Below, piece by piece: positions 7,058-13,670 of a stretch of DNA of 14,266 nt. The notes under the pieces are model-generated. The model was not told where the DNA came from and did not search any database. It saw only the letters and a program-made list of their open reading frames with translations. Location of the stretch: the NCBI GenBank assembly GCA_021739805.1, contig JAIPBB010000121.1, forward strand, positions 1-14,266, in the 5' to 3' direction. Made by a program: the position numbers and the translations under genes. Position 1 is the stretch's first letter, and each line of letters opens with the position of its first letter. This DNA is from Saprospiraceae bacterium (GTDB lineage Bacteria; Bacteroidota; Bacteroidia; Bacteroidales; JAIPBB01).

Positions 7058-7480
7058 GCTTCGCAAGTCATTTACCCTTCGGGTGTCATTTATGCTGCGC
7101 ATGTCATTTGTCCTTCGGACGTCATTTACTTCGTGTCATTTACCCTGCTGGCGTCATTCGCTTCGCGTCATTAGTGCTTCGCACGTCATTTACCCTTCGG
7201 GTGTCATTTATGCTTCGCAAGTCATTTACCCTTCGGGTGTCATTTATGCTGCGCACGTCATTTACTTCGTGTCATTTACCCTGCTGGCGTCATTCGCTTC
7301 GCGTCATTAGTGCTTCGCACGTCATTTACCCTTCGGGTGTCATTTATGCTGCGCATGTCATTTACCCTTCGGGTGTCATTTATGCTGCGCATGTCATTTG
7401 TCCTTCGGACGTCATTTACTTCGTGTCATTTACCCTGCGGGCGTCATTCGCTTCGCGTCATTAGTGCTTCGCACGTCATT
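7058..7480. repeat. Array A: 25 GTCATT hexamers alternating with variable mini-hairpins
   Basis: Twenty-five GTCATT hexamers, the first at 7067 and the last at 7475, alternate with 12-nt or 8-nt segments, giving 18- or 14-nt units. Most variable segments are palindromes with a 3-nt centre: ACCC-TTC-GGGT, ATGC-TGC-GCAT, GTCC-TTC-GGAC, GTGC-TTC-GCAC, CGC-TTC-GCG and AC-TTC-GT. The stems differ from unit to unit but remain complementary. Only the two ACCCTGCTGGC units and a few end bases break pairing. A four-unit block recurs three times (from 7127, 7263 and 7417). The array lies between a terminator and a convergent gene. Frames through it are open only because 18 is a multiple of three. Confidence 0.95.
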
Positions 7481-7503
7481 ATGTAATACTTAATTAACAA
7501 CTG

Positions 7504-7691
7504 AATGACTATTGAATGACTTCTGAATGACTACTGAATGACAACCGAATGACTACTGAATGACAAATAATGAGGCAAAGCAAATGACAATTGAATGACA
7601 GCAAAGCGAATGACTACTGAATGACAGCGAAGCGAATGACTACTGAATGACAGCGAAGCGAATGACAAATAATGACAGCGAAGCGAATGAC
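7504..7691. repeat. Array B: AATGAC hexamers, inverted relative to array A
   Basis: AATGAC, the complement of GTCATT, recurs about 15 times. From 7504 to 7564 the period is exactly 11 nt, with TACTG, TTCTG, AACCG or TATTG between copies. Later units carry GCGAAGC (7627-7633, 7653-7659, 7678-7684) or the variant GCAAAGC. A short AT-rich junction (7481-7503) separates it from array A. It ends 36 bp before the alkaline phosphatase stop codon. Confidence 0.92.
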
Positions 7692-7727
7692 CGATTCCAA
7701 TATTACTCAATGTTTCTTTTGATTAAA

Positions 7728-8900
7728 TCATTTCGAAAACTCAAACAAAACCATCATCTTGTCAAAAATCTCAGTATTCTCATAAATTCCTTCAAATTTC
7801 TCTGCTCCGGGACCAATAGCAAAAACCGGAACCATTAAACCTGTATGTGAGCTTGTGGAAAATTTCGTTTTAACATCTCCGGTTTTCATATTTCCGTCAT
7901 TTACTGATAATCCACCTGTTTCGTGGTCTGCGGTAACAATTATTAGAGTTTCTTTATTTTTGGCTGCAAATTCCAAAGCAATACCTAGAGCTTTATCCAT
8001 ATCAAAAATTTCGTTAATAATGAAAGTTTGATTTCTTAAATGCCCGCCCCAATCTATTTGTGAACCTTCAATCATTAAAAAGAAACCATCTTCATCCTGA
8101 TTTAAAATCTCAATAGCTTTCTTTGTTGAAACTTCAAGCATATTACCCCTTTTAGGCATCTTCGGGCAATGAGCATCATAAAGTAAAGCGGCAACTTTAC
8201 CTTGATTAAGTGACTGTAAATCTGTTAGATTATAAACGATCGAATAAGATTTTTCCTTTAACTCATTTGTTAAATTCTTTCCATCTTTTCTTTTTTCAAA
8301 ATTATCCCTTCCACCCCCAATAAAAAGGTCAATGTCGGTTTTAAGGAAATCTGCTGCTATTTCTTCATAATTATTTCTTGATATATTATTGGCAATAAAA
8401 GATGCCGGAGTTGCATGAGTAATTGAAGAAGTTGCCACCAAGCCTGTTGCTTTACCATTATCTTCAGCATACTTTAAAATGGATTTAAGAGGTTTTTTGT
8501 TCATATCAACACCAATAGCTCCATTATATGTTTTGACTCCACAAGCCATTGCTGTTCCACTTGCTCCTGAATCAGTAACATAATTGTCGGCTGATTGGGT
8601 TTTGGAAAAGCCAATATGTTTGAAATTTTCAATATAAAGATGATTTTTATTGGCAGTCATAGCAGCAAAAATGTGAGACAATCCCATTCCATCACCGATA
8701 ATTAGAATAATGTTTTTTGGTTTGTGCGACTTGAATGTATCATCCAAGTTAAAGCTTTTAACTTCATAAGAACTAGCTTGTTCAACTTCTGAATCATTAT
8801 AATCTGAACTAGCTTTTTTTTGGAAAAAGCAGGAGGTAAATAAAATAATTAAAAATGATGAAGAAATTAAATAAAATGTGAATTTATGGCTTTTGTTCAT
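7728..8900 (-). CDS. Alkaline phosphatase, predicted lipoprotein
   Basis: This 390-residue enzyme belongs to the alkaline phosphatase superfamily (PhoA type), which releases phosphate from monoesters using two zinc ions and often magnesium. Active-site residues are all visible: D70 in IIGDGMG, nucleophile S111 in VTDSGASG, T164 in THATPASF, E278 in MIEGSQIDWGGH with D283 and H287, D325-H326 in TADHETGG, and H352. The length matches compact bacterial forms. Residues 1-24 form a lipoprotein signal peptide (hydrophobic core, then FTSC), so the enzyme is predicted to be anchored in the envelope. The ATG at 8900 is supported by this signal and by a promoter just upstream. The gene stands alone; no Pho box could be recognised. 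The family call is very secure. Confidence 0.95.
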   Translation of the reverse strand: MNKSHKFTFYLISSSFLIILFTSCFFQKKASSDYNDSEVEQASSYEVKSFNLDDTFKSHKPKNIILIIGDGMGLSHIFAAMTANKNHLYIENFKHIGFSKTQSADNYVTDSGASGTAMACGVKTYNGAIGVDMNKKPLKSILKYAEDNGKATGLVATSSITHATPASFIANNISRNNYEEIAADFLKTDIDLFIGGGRDNFEKRKDGKNLTNELKEKSYSIVYNLTDLQSLNQGKVAALLYDAHCPKMPKRGNMLEVSTKKAIEILNQDEDGFFLMIEGSQIDWGGHLRNQTFIINEIFDMDKALGIALEFAAKNKETLIIVTADHETGGLSVNDGNMKTGDVKTKFSTSSHTGLMVPVFAIGPGAEKFEGIYENTEIFDKMMVLFEFSK

Positions 8901-8939
8901 AGTATGCGAATTAATATATTAATGCAAAAGAATTGGCAT

Positions 8940-8967
8940 CAAAATTAGTAAAAATTGATTTCGCCAA
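8940..8967 (-). promoter_or_regulatory. Bacteroidota-type promoter of the alkaline phosphatase gene
   Basis: On the minus strand a TTG (8967-8965, within TTTTTG) is followed after 17 nt by TAATTTTG (8947-8940), matching the TTG / TAnnTTTG architecture. The predicted leader is about 30 nt. Confidence 0.65.
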
Positions 8968-9026
8968 AAATCTTTACACTAATTACAATTAGGTTTCACC
9001 TAAAGCTGTTTATAAAATAAAATAAT

Positions 9027-9034
9027 TATTTTTG
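9027..9034 (+). promoter_or_regulatory. Candidate -7 element for the small membrane protein-mutL unit
   Basis: TATTTTTG matches TAnnTTTG exactly, 16 bp before the ATG at 9051. The -33 position holds CTG (9006-9008) at 18-nt spacing rather than the usual TTG. It would drive both overlapping genes. Confidence 0.5.
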
Positions 9035-9050
9035 TAAAAAAATATTAGCT

Positions 9051-9380
9051 ATGGGATTTCTATCATCAGGTTTGCAAAAGCCTAAACCATTCGAATATCA
9101 ACCGCTTTATTTCGATAAAGAGAAAGAAGAAAGAGAAAAAAGCAGAAAACGTTCAAGAATGAGGGAGAAAATCACTGATGCTGAAATGCCATCAGAAGAG
9201 GAAAGAACAAAGATACCGACTTTTAAAAGCAAATTTAAAGACTATCGCAATGTTGATAGTGGATCAAAGGATAATTTTTCAATGATTAGAAAGGTTATAA
9301 TTTTAATTAGCATTGGATTACTTATCGCAATTATTTACCTCGTACTTCAATTATCAAATATCATCATAAATAATGTCTGA
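9051..9380 (+). CDS. Small charged protein with one C-terminal membrane segment
   Basis: This 109-residue protein begins with a segment containing KPFEYQPLYFDKEKEE, reminiscent of a 'F.Y.P.YYD..KEE' motif I recall in small conserved Bacteroidota proteins. A very basic and acidic linker follows (about 21-65). One hydrophobic helix (about 81-102) lies close to the C-terminus. With no signal peptide, a cytoplasmic N-terminus and tail-anchored topology are likely. Its stop overlaps the mutL start by 8 bp in the ATGTCTGA arrangement, so translation is probably coupled. Its function is unknown, and mismatch repair is not implied by the context alone. The coding call rests on the overlap, codon use and the promoter element upstream. 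Confidence 0.85.
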   Translation: MGFLSSGLQKPKPFEYQPLYFDKEKEEREKSRKRSRMREKITDAEMPSEEERTKIPTFKSKFKDYRNVDSGSKDNFSMIRKVIILISIGLLIAIIYLVLQLSNIIINNV

Positions 9381-11205
9381 TATTATTCGCCTACTCCCCG
9401 ACTCTGTTGCTAATCAAATAGCTGCCGGTGAAGTAATTCAACGTCCGGCTTCGGCAGTGAAAGAGCTTTTAGAGAATGCAATTGATTCGGGTGCAACTGA
9501 AATTAAACTAATTATTAAAGATGCCGGGAAAACTCTAATCCAGGTAATTGACAATGGTTGTGGTATGTCGGAAACTGATGCCCGAATGAGTTTCGAACGT
9601 CATGCAACATCAAAAATCAGTGAAGCAAATGACTTGTTTGCAATTCGTACTATGGGTTTTCGTGGAGAAGCTTTAGCTTCGATAGCTGCAATTGCACAAG
9701 TTGAGCTTAAATCAAAAAAAGTCGAAGATGAATTGGGAACTCAAATTATTATCGAAGGTTCGGAAGTTAAAGCACAAACAATTTGCAGCACTACAAACGG
9801 GACATCAATTTCAATAAAAAACTTATTCTTTAATGTTCCTGCCCGTCGCAATTTTCTTAAATCAAACCAAATTGAAACAAAACATATTTTTGATGAATTT
9901 TTCAGAGTTGCTTTAGCCAATCCTGATGTTGCATTCTCTGTATTCGATAATAGCAATCAAAGATTTGCTTTGAATAAATCAAATCTAAAACAACGAATTG
10001 CCGGATTGTTTGGAAGCAGCATTGGCGAAAAATTGGTTGATATAAAACTCGAATCCGATATTGTGAAAATCAGCGGTTTTATCGGAAAAGCTGATAGTGC
10101 AAAGAAGACTCGTGGAGAGCAATATTTCTTTGTAAACAACAGGTTTATAAAGCATCCGTATTTTAATCATGCTGTTGAAAATGCTTATCAGGAACTATTA
10201 CCGGAAAATTCACATCCATCCTATTTTGTTTTTTTTCAAATCAATCCTGAGAAAATTGATATAAATATTCACCCTACAAAAACCGAAGTAAATTTTCAGG
10301 ATAGTAATGTGATTTATTCAATTTTGCTTTCGGCAGTCAAACAATCCTTAGGGAAATTCAGCATTACACCAAGCATTGATTTTAGTGTTGAACAAAGTTT
10401 CGACTATAAACACATTCCAAATGCACCTATCAAACAACCCAAAATATCTATAAATCCGGATTTTAACCCATTTGAACAGAGAAGTCCAAAAACAGAAAGA
10501 GAAAAATCCAATGCTGATAATTGGCAGGAATTATTTGTTTCGAAAGAGTTTAAAGCTCCTGACTTTGGAAACAATAAAACTGAAGATATCGAAGACGAAA
10601 GACAAACAACTATTTCTTCAGATATTGATGAAGAACATGCAGTTCAGGCAAGCAAACTAATTCAGTTGCACAATAAATACATTTTAGCTAATGTCAAATC
10701 AGGTTTATTAATTGTAAACCAGCAAAATGCTTTCGAAAGAATTTATTATGAAAAATTCTTGAAAAATCTTGAAACAGATAAGAGTTCTACTCAACAGCAA
10801 CTATTTCCGCAAACACTTGAATTTAATGCTTCTGATGCAGAGTTACTAAATGAAATAAGTGATGAATTAACAGCATTTGGATTCGACATAAAAAGCTTTG
10901 GTGCAAATTCATTTATTGTTAATGGAATTCCTACTGATTTGACCAATGAGAACCTAAAAGACCTTCTCGATGGCATACTCGAATACTATAAGAAAAACTT
11001 AATAGAGTTAAAAATTGATAAAAGAATCAATGTTCTTAGGTCAATGGCAAGGAATTTGTCAATAAGGCAAAATGTTGAAATGCAAACAGCCGAAATGCAA
11101 GCGTTAATTGACAGTCTTTTTGCATGCAAACTGCCTGAAACAACACCTTCAGGAAAAAAAGTATTTAAGATTTTAAATATGGAAGATATTAATAGTTTCT
11201 TTTAA
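9373..11205 (+). CDS. mutL: DNA mismatch repair protein MutL
   Basis: This 610-residue MutL links mismatch recognition by MutS to strand processing. The N-terminal GHKL ATPase is complete: E31 and N35 in KELLENAID, D60 and the DNGCGM loop, HATSKI, and GFRGEALASI (95-104). An S5-like domain follows, ending with the HPTKTEVNF segment. A variable linker spans about residues 340-425. The C-terminal dimerisation domain starts near 430. The position of the DQHA(X)2E(X)4E endonuclease motif reads NQQNAFERIYYE (449-460): the two glutamates remain, but the Asp and His do not. The late CPHGRP-type motif reads TPSGKK (591-596). Canonical nicking activity is therefore doubtful. The gene overlaps the small membrane protein gene by 8 bp. 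Confidence 0.97.
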   Translation: MSDIIRLLPDSVANQIAAGEVIQRPASAVKELLENAIDSGATEIKLIIKDAGKTLIQVIDNGCGMSETDARMSFERHATSKISEANDLFAIRTMGFRGEALASIAAIAQVELKSKKVEDELGTQIIIEGSEVKAQTICSTTNGTSISIKNLFFNVPARRNFLKSNQIETKHIFDEFFRVALANPDVAFSVFDNSNQRFALNKSNLKQRIAGLFGSSIGEKLVDIKLESDIVKISGFIGKADSAKKTRGEQYFFVNNRFIKHPYFNHAVENAYQELLPENSHPSYFVFFQINPEKIDINIHPTKTEVNFQDSNVIYSILLSAVKQSLGKFSITPSIDFSVEQSFDYKHIPNAPIKQPKISINPDFNPFEQRSPKTEREKSNADNWQELFVSKEFKAPDFGNNKTEDIEDERQTTISSDIDEEHAVQASKLIQLHNKYILANVKSGLLIVNQQNAFERIYYEKFLKNLETDKSSTQQQLFPQTLEFNASDAELLNEISDELTAFGFDIKSFGANSFIVNGIPTDLTNENLKDLLDGILEYYKKNLIELKIDKRINVLRSMARNLSIRQNVEMQTAEMQALIDSLFACKLPETTPSGKKVFKILNMEDINSFF

Positions 11206-11221
11206 ATATGACAATGTTGCA

Positions 11222-11304
11222 GTTGGTTAGGCTAAGGAGAAGGCTAAGGAGAAGGGAGAAGGCAAAAGTATAAAGGCATCCATACGGACTCCCTTCGGTC
11301 GAAA
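11222..11304. repeat. Purine-rich tract containing a third 30-bp repeat copy
   Basis: The tract starts with GCTAAGGAGAAG repeated twice (12-nt period) and runs into GGAGAAGGCAAAAG. 11274-11303 is a 30-bp copy of the repeat at 6146-6205, beginning AGGCATCCATACGG and containing CCCTTCGG. No gene is supported. Confidence 0.7.
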
Positions 11305-11472
11305 GACAAAAGTAAAAAGGCAAAAGGCAGAAGGCAAAAGGCAGAAGGAAGAAGGCAAAAGTAAAAAGACAAAAGTAAAAAGGCAAAAGGCAGAAGGCAA
11401 AAGGCAAAAGGCAGAAGGAAGAAGGCAAAAGTAAAAAGGCAAAAGTAAAAAGGCAAAAGGCAGAGGTAAAAA
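11305..11472. repeat. 24 strictly phased purine-rich heptamers
   Basis: The run consists of consecutive 7-nt units that fit GNNANAA, with one unit (11459-11465) ending in G. The types are GGCAAAA, GGCAGAA, GTAAAAA, GGAAGAA and GACAAAA. The five-unit order GGCAAAA, GGCAGAA, GGAAGAA, GGCAAAA, GTAAAAA occurs at 11333 and again at 11403, 70 nt apart. Minus-strand frames here give leucine/phenylalanine-rich peptides that are artefacts of the 21-nt codon register. Confidence 0.9.
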
Positions 11473-11695
11473 ATGACGCGAAGCAAATGACACAAAAAGT
11501 CAGAAGTGCGAATACCGAAGTCGGAAGACTAGTTAAAACAACTTAATGACTACTGAATGACCCGAAGCGAATGACATGCGAAGCATAAATGACAACTTAA
11601 TGACATCCGAAGGATAAATGACGCGAAGCAAATGACAACTGAATGACAGCGAAGCAAATGACGCCCGAAGGGCAATTAAAACGAAGCAAATAACA
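11472..11695. repeat. Array C: AATGAC repeats upstream of the rhomboid gene
   Basis: AATGAC recurs from 11472, and the array contains three perfect palindromes with GAA centres: ATGC-GAA-GCAT (11576-11586), ATCC-GAA-GGAT (11605-11615) and GCCC-GAA-GGGC (11663-11673). GCGAAGC appears at 11478-11484 and in later units. Some spacers are plain AACTT/TACTG. About 11490-11525 is irregular. The array ends 16 bp before the rhomboid start, and no TAnnTTTG promoter was found between them. Confidence 0.9.
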
Positions 11696-11710
11696 ATAGA
11701 ATAATAAATT

Positions 11711-12469
11711 ATGAATCAACAATACCGACCACAAGGATTTAGAATTTTACCACCGCTAATAAAAAATCTATTAATTATAAACGGGATATTCTTTCTAGCA
11801 ACTTTGGCTTTGGAAAGATATGGAATTGATTTGTCTGATTATTTAGGTCTGCACTATATTGGATCTGATGATTTTCAGCCATATCAGTTTATTACTTATA
11901 TGTTTATGCACAGCACTTTAAGTTTTTGGCATATCTTAGGTAATATGTTTGCCCTGTGGATGTTTGGTAGTGCAATTGAAAATGTTTGGGGACCAAAACG
12001 ATTTCTAATATTTTATATGGTTACAGGAATTGGTGCGGCAGTAATTCAAATGATTATAATGTACATCAGAGTTTCAATGATTGAAGCCCAATTAACACCG
12101 GAAGCTGTTAATATGGTTTATAGTCAAGGATTAGAAGTATTATCAAGAGATATGAATTACACCAATGTTTTGCTTGCTAAACTAAACATCATGATTAATT
12201 CAACAACTGTTGGTGCTTCGGGTGCAGTATTTGGAATCTTATTAGCATTTGGTATGATGTTCCCTAACTCTTTGATTTATGTTTACTTTGCAATTCCTGT
12301 TAAAGCAAAATGGTTTGTAATGATTTATGGTGCGTTCGAGCTTTATGCAGGAATAGCAGCAAATCCGGGAGATAATGTTGCTCATTTTGCTCATTTAGGT
12401 GGAATGATTTTCGGATTTTTATTAATAAAATATTGGAATAAAAAATCAAATAAACCAAAGTATTTTTAG
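11711..12469 (+). CDS. Rhomboid family intramembrane serine protease
   Basis: This 252-residue polytopic membrane protein has the complete rhomboid catalytic set. H74 and N78 lie in FWHILGN (the equivalents of GlpG H150 and N154), nucleophile S170 lies in GASGAVFG, and H228 lies in AHLGG. Rhomboids cleave single-pass membrane proteins within the bilayer; the substrate here is unknown. About six hydrophobic segments are visible, with a longer loop (about 122-160) before the serine helix. The gene follows a repeat array with no visible promoter, and a second rhomboid-family gene starts 33 bp after it, so the two probably form an operon. Active-site completeness makes this the likely working protease of the pair. 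Confidence 0.93.
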   Translation: MNQQYRPQGFRILPPLIKNLLIINGIFFLATLALERYGIDLSDYLGLHYIGSDDFQPYQFITYMFMHSTLSFWHILGNMFALWMFGSAIENVWGPKRFLIFYMVTGIGAAVIQMIIMYIRVSMIEAQLTPEAVNMVYSQGLEVLSRDMNYTNVLLAKLNIMINSTTVGASGAVFGILLAFGMMFPNSLIYVYFAIPVKAKWFVMIYGAFELYAGIAANPGDNVAHFAHLGGMIFGFLLIKYWNKKSNKPKYF

Positions 12470-12502
12470 TTATAAATTTAAGGACTTTAGAAAGAAAATT
12501 TA

Positions 12503-13246
12503 ATGCAACAAAGACCTATATTAGAACAAATTAAATCTTTTTATAAAAGATATACCCTCCTGTCAATACTAATGATTGTTAATTTGGTGGTATCACTTTT
12601 TATTGGGACAAAATTTTTTATTATACTTTATAATGTTTACATGACATATTTTGCCGGAAAGTTCATTATTGACTTTATAAACAATAGAAAACTTTTAACA
12701 ACCTACATTTATGGAGCTTTAGCCGGAATGTTTGTTTATATGATATTTTTTGTTCCTGTATATGAGTTTGAATATAAAATCTTCTTTTCTGTTGGAGTTA
12801 CTTCCGCTGTTATGGCTCTTTTAGTGGCTATTGGAACTTATAAACCAAATCTGGAATTAATGCTTATGATTTTAGGAAAAGTAAAACTAAAATGGGTTGT
12901 AATAGTTCTTGTTGTTTTGGATTTCATAAGTGTAAACACTGATTTTCATGGAGCTGAAATATCACATCTTGGTGGCGTTTTGGTTGGTTTTCTTTCTATT
13001 TATTTACTAAAACAAACTTCGGCAAACAATTGGTTCACAAAATGGTTTTATTCTTCAAAACCTAAACTTAGAAAAGTAAAACCTGATAAAAAAGGAAGAC
13101 CATTAACAGATGAAGAGTATAATACTAACAGGGTTATTGACCAGGATGAAATTGACAAAATTCTTGAAAAAATATCAAAATCGGGTTATGAAAGCCTTAG
13201 CAAATCAGATAAAGAGAAATTGTTTAGGATGAGTGGGAAGAAATAG
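12503..13246 (+). CDS. Rhomboid-family protein lacking the catalytic serine
   Basis: This 247-residue membrane protein lies 33 bp after an active-looking rhomboid. Aligned to its neighbour (VGASGAVFGILLAFG), the serine helix reads VGVTSAVMALLVAIG, so the nucleophile position is T100, with a Ser only at 101. The His site remains (H155 in SHLGG). The N-terminal part is short: the segment carrying the HxxxN oxyanion-hole motif is absent, and the protein passes straight from the first helix into the second. The C-terminal tail (about 195-247) is soluble, charged and ends with DEIDKILEKISKSGYESL, a conserved tail I recall in Bacteroidota rhomboids (DUF6576-like). Most likely it is a pseudoprotease acting with or regulating its neighbour. 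The family is firm; inactivity is inferred. Confidence 0.88.
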   Translation: MQQRPILEQIKSFYKRYTLLSILMIVNLVVSLFIGTKFFIILYNVYMTYFAGKFIIDFINNRKLLTTYIYGALAGMFVYMIFFVPVYEFEYKIFFSVGVTSAVMALLVAIGTYKPNLELMLMILGKVKLKWVVIVLVVLDFISVNTDFHGAEISHLGGVLVGFLSIYLLKQTSANNWFTKWFYSSKPKLRKVKPDKKGRPLTDEEYNTNRVIDQDEIDKILEKISKSGYESLSKSDKEKLFRMSGKK

Positions 13247-13255
13247 AGTGTCTGG

Positions 13256-13310
13256 AGTTTGAAGTGCCTAGAGTGCCTAGAGTTGGGAGTGCCTGAAGTT
13301 GAATTATTAT
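13256..13310. repeat. Short AGTGCCTAG-type repeats
   Basis: Two AGTGCCTAG units lie in tandem (13263-13280), followed by AGTTGGG and AGTGCCTGAAGTTG. The tract begins right after the second rhomboid stop, and no hairpin or T-tract terminator is evident. Confidence 0.55.
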
Positions 13311-13315
13311 ATTGA

Positions 13316-13371
13316 ATTGTTAAATTGTTCGATTGTTAAATGGTTAAATGATAAAATTGTTAAATTGTTAA
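13316..13371. repeat. Seven phased octamers of the ATTGTTAA type
   Basis: Consecutive 8-nt units run ATTGTTAA, ATTGTTCG, ATTGTTAA, ATGGTTAA, ATGATAAA, ATTGTTAA, ATTGTTAA. GTTAAATTGTTAATTTGC recurs at 13639-13656. 13372-13450 shows nothing further that I can support. Confidence 0.8.
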
Positions 13372-13450
13372 TCCCACTAGTCATCCCGGGTGAAAACATC
13401 CGGAAATGGGAGCATTTAGTTAAATGACAAAAGAAAATATTATTTTCAAA

Positions 13451-13536
13451 TTAGCACTTTAGTGCGATATATTTGTAGAAAAATCAATCTCAAAGAAAGA
13501 ATAAGTGCCGTAGGTACGTCATATTATTTGCCGATT
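13451..13536. repeat. Dispersed-repeat-like segment with GTGCCGTAGGTACGTC
   Basis: The segment joins GCACTTTAGTGC, CGATATATTTGTAGAAAA and, after about 30 nt, AGTGCCGTAGGTACGTCATA. I recall similar strings as widespread extragenic repeats in Bacteroidota, unverified here. Two small inverted repeats are visible: GCAC-TTTA-GTGC, and GTGCC-GTA-GGTAC with one wobble. An open frame across it has no other support. Confidence 0.45.
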
Positions 13537-13670
13537 ATTAATGATTATAAAAAACGAATTATAAGAAATTTTAAAAAAGCTGTAATTAACAAATATGCAA
13601 TAGTTAGTGAGAAATGTATCGAGGGGGACGGGTTGAATGTTAAATTGTTAATTTGCTAAATATACAACCT

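Noticed and set aside
7073..7084. RNA UUCG tetraloop hairpins as the reason for CTTCGG in the units
   Set aside because: Pairing C(UUCG)G shifts the stem register and shortens it. The palindromes centre on three bases, and the TGC-centred units do not fit UUCG, so a DNA triloop explains all types better.
7041..7464. Overlapping plus-strand open frames of 89 and 118 codons
   Set aside because: They are translations of the GTCATT array: the 18-nt units keep frames open and give repetitive FTLRVSFMLR-like peptides. There is no start context or family likeness.
7058..7691. CRISPR array
   Set aside because: The repeats are only 6 nt, the variable parts are self-complementary and recur, and no cas gene is near.
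10472..10660. Alternative-frame ORFs inside mutL, here and on the minus strand
   Set aside because: They are shadows of the mutL reading frame, without their own motifs.
11189..11495. Three minus-strand open frames rich in Phe, Cys and Leu
   Set aside because: They are read from the purine-rich heptamer tract. Three heptamers equal 21 nt, so frames stay open by chance.
13462..13659. 65-codon plus-strand frame
   Set aside because: It lies in a dispersed-repeat-like segment and low-complexity sequence, with no start signal or recognisable motif.
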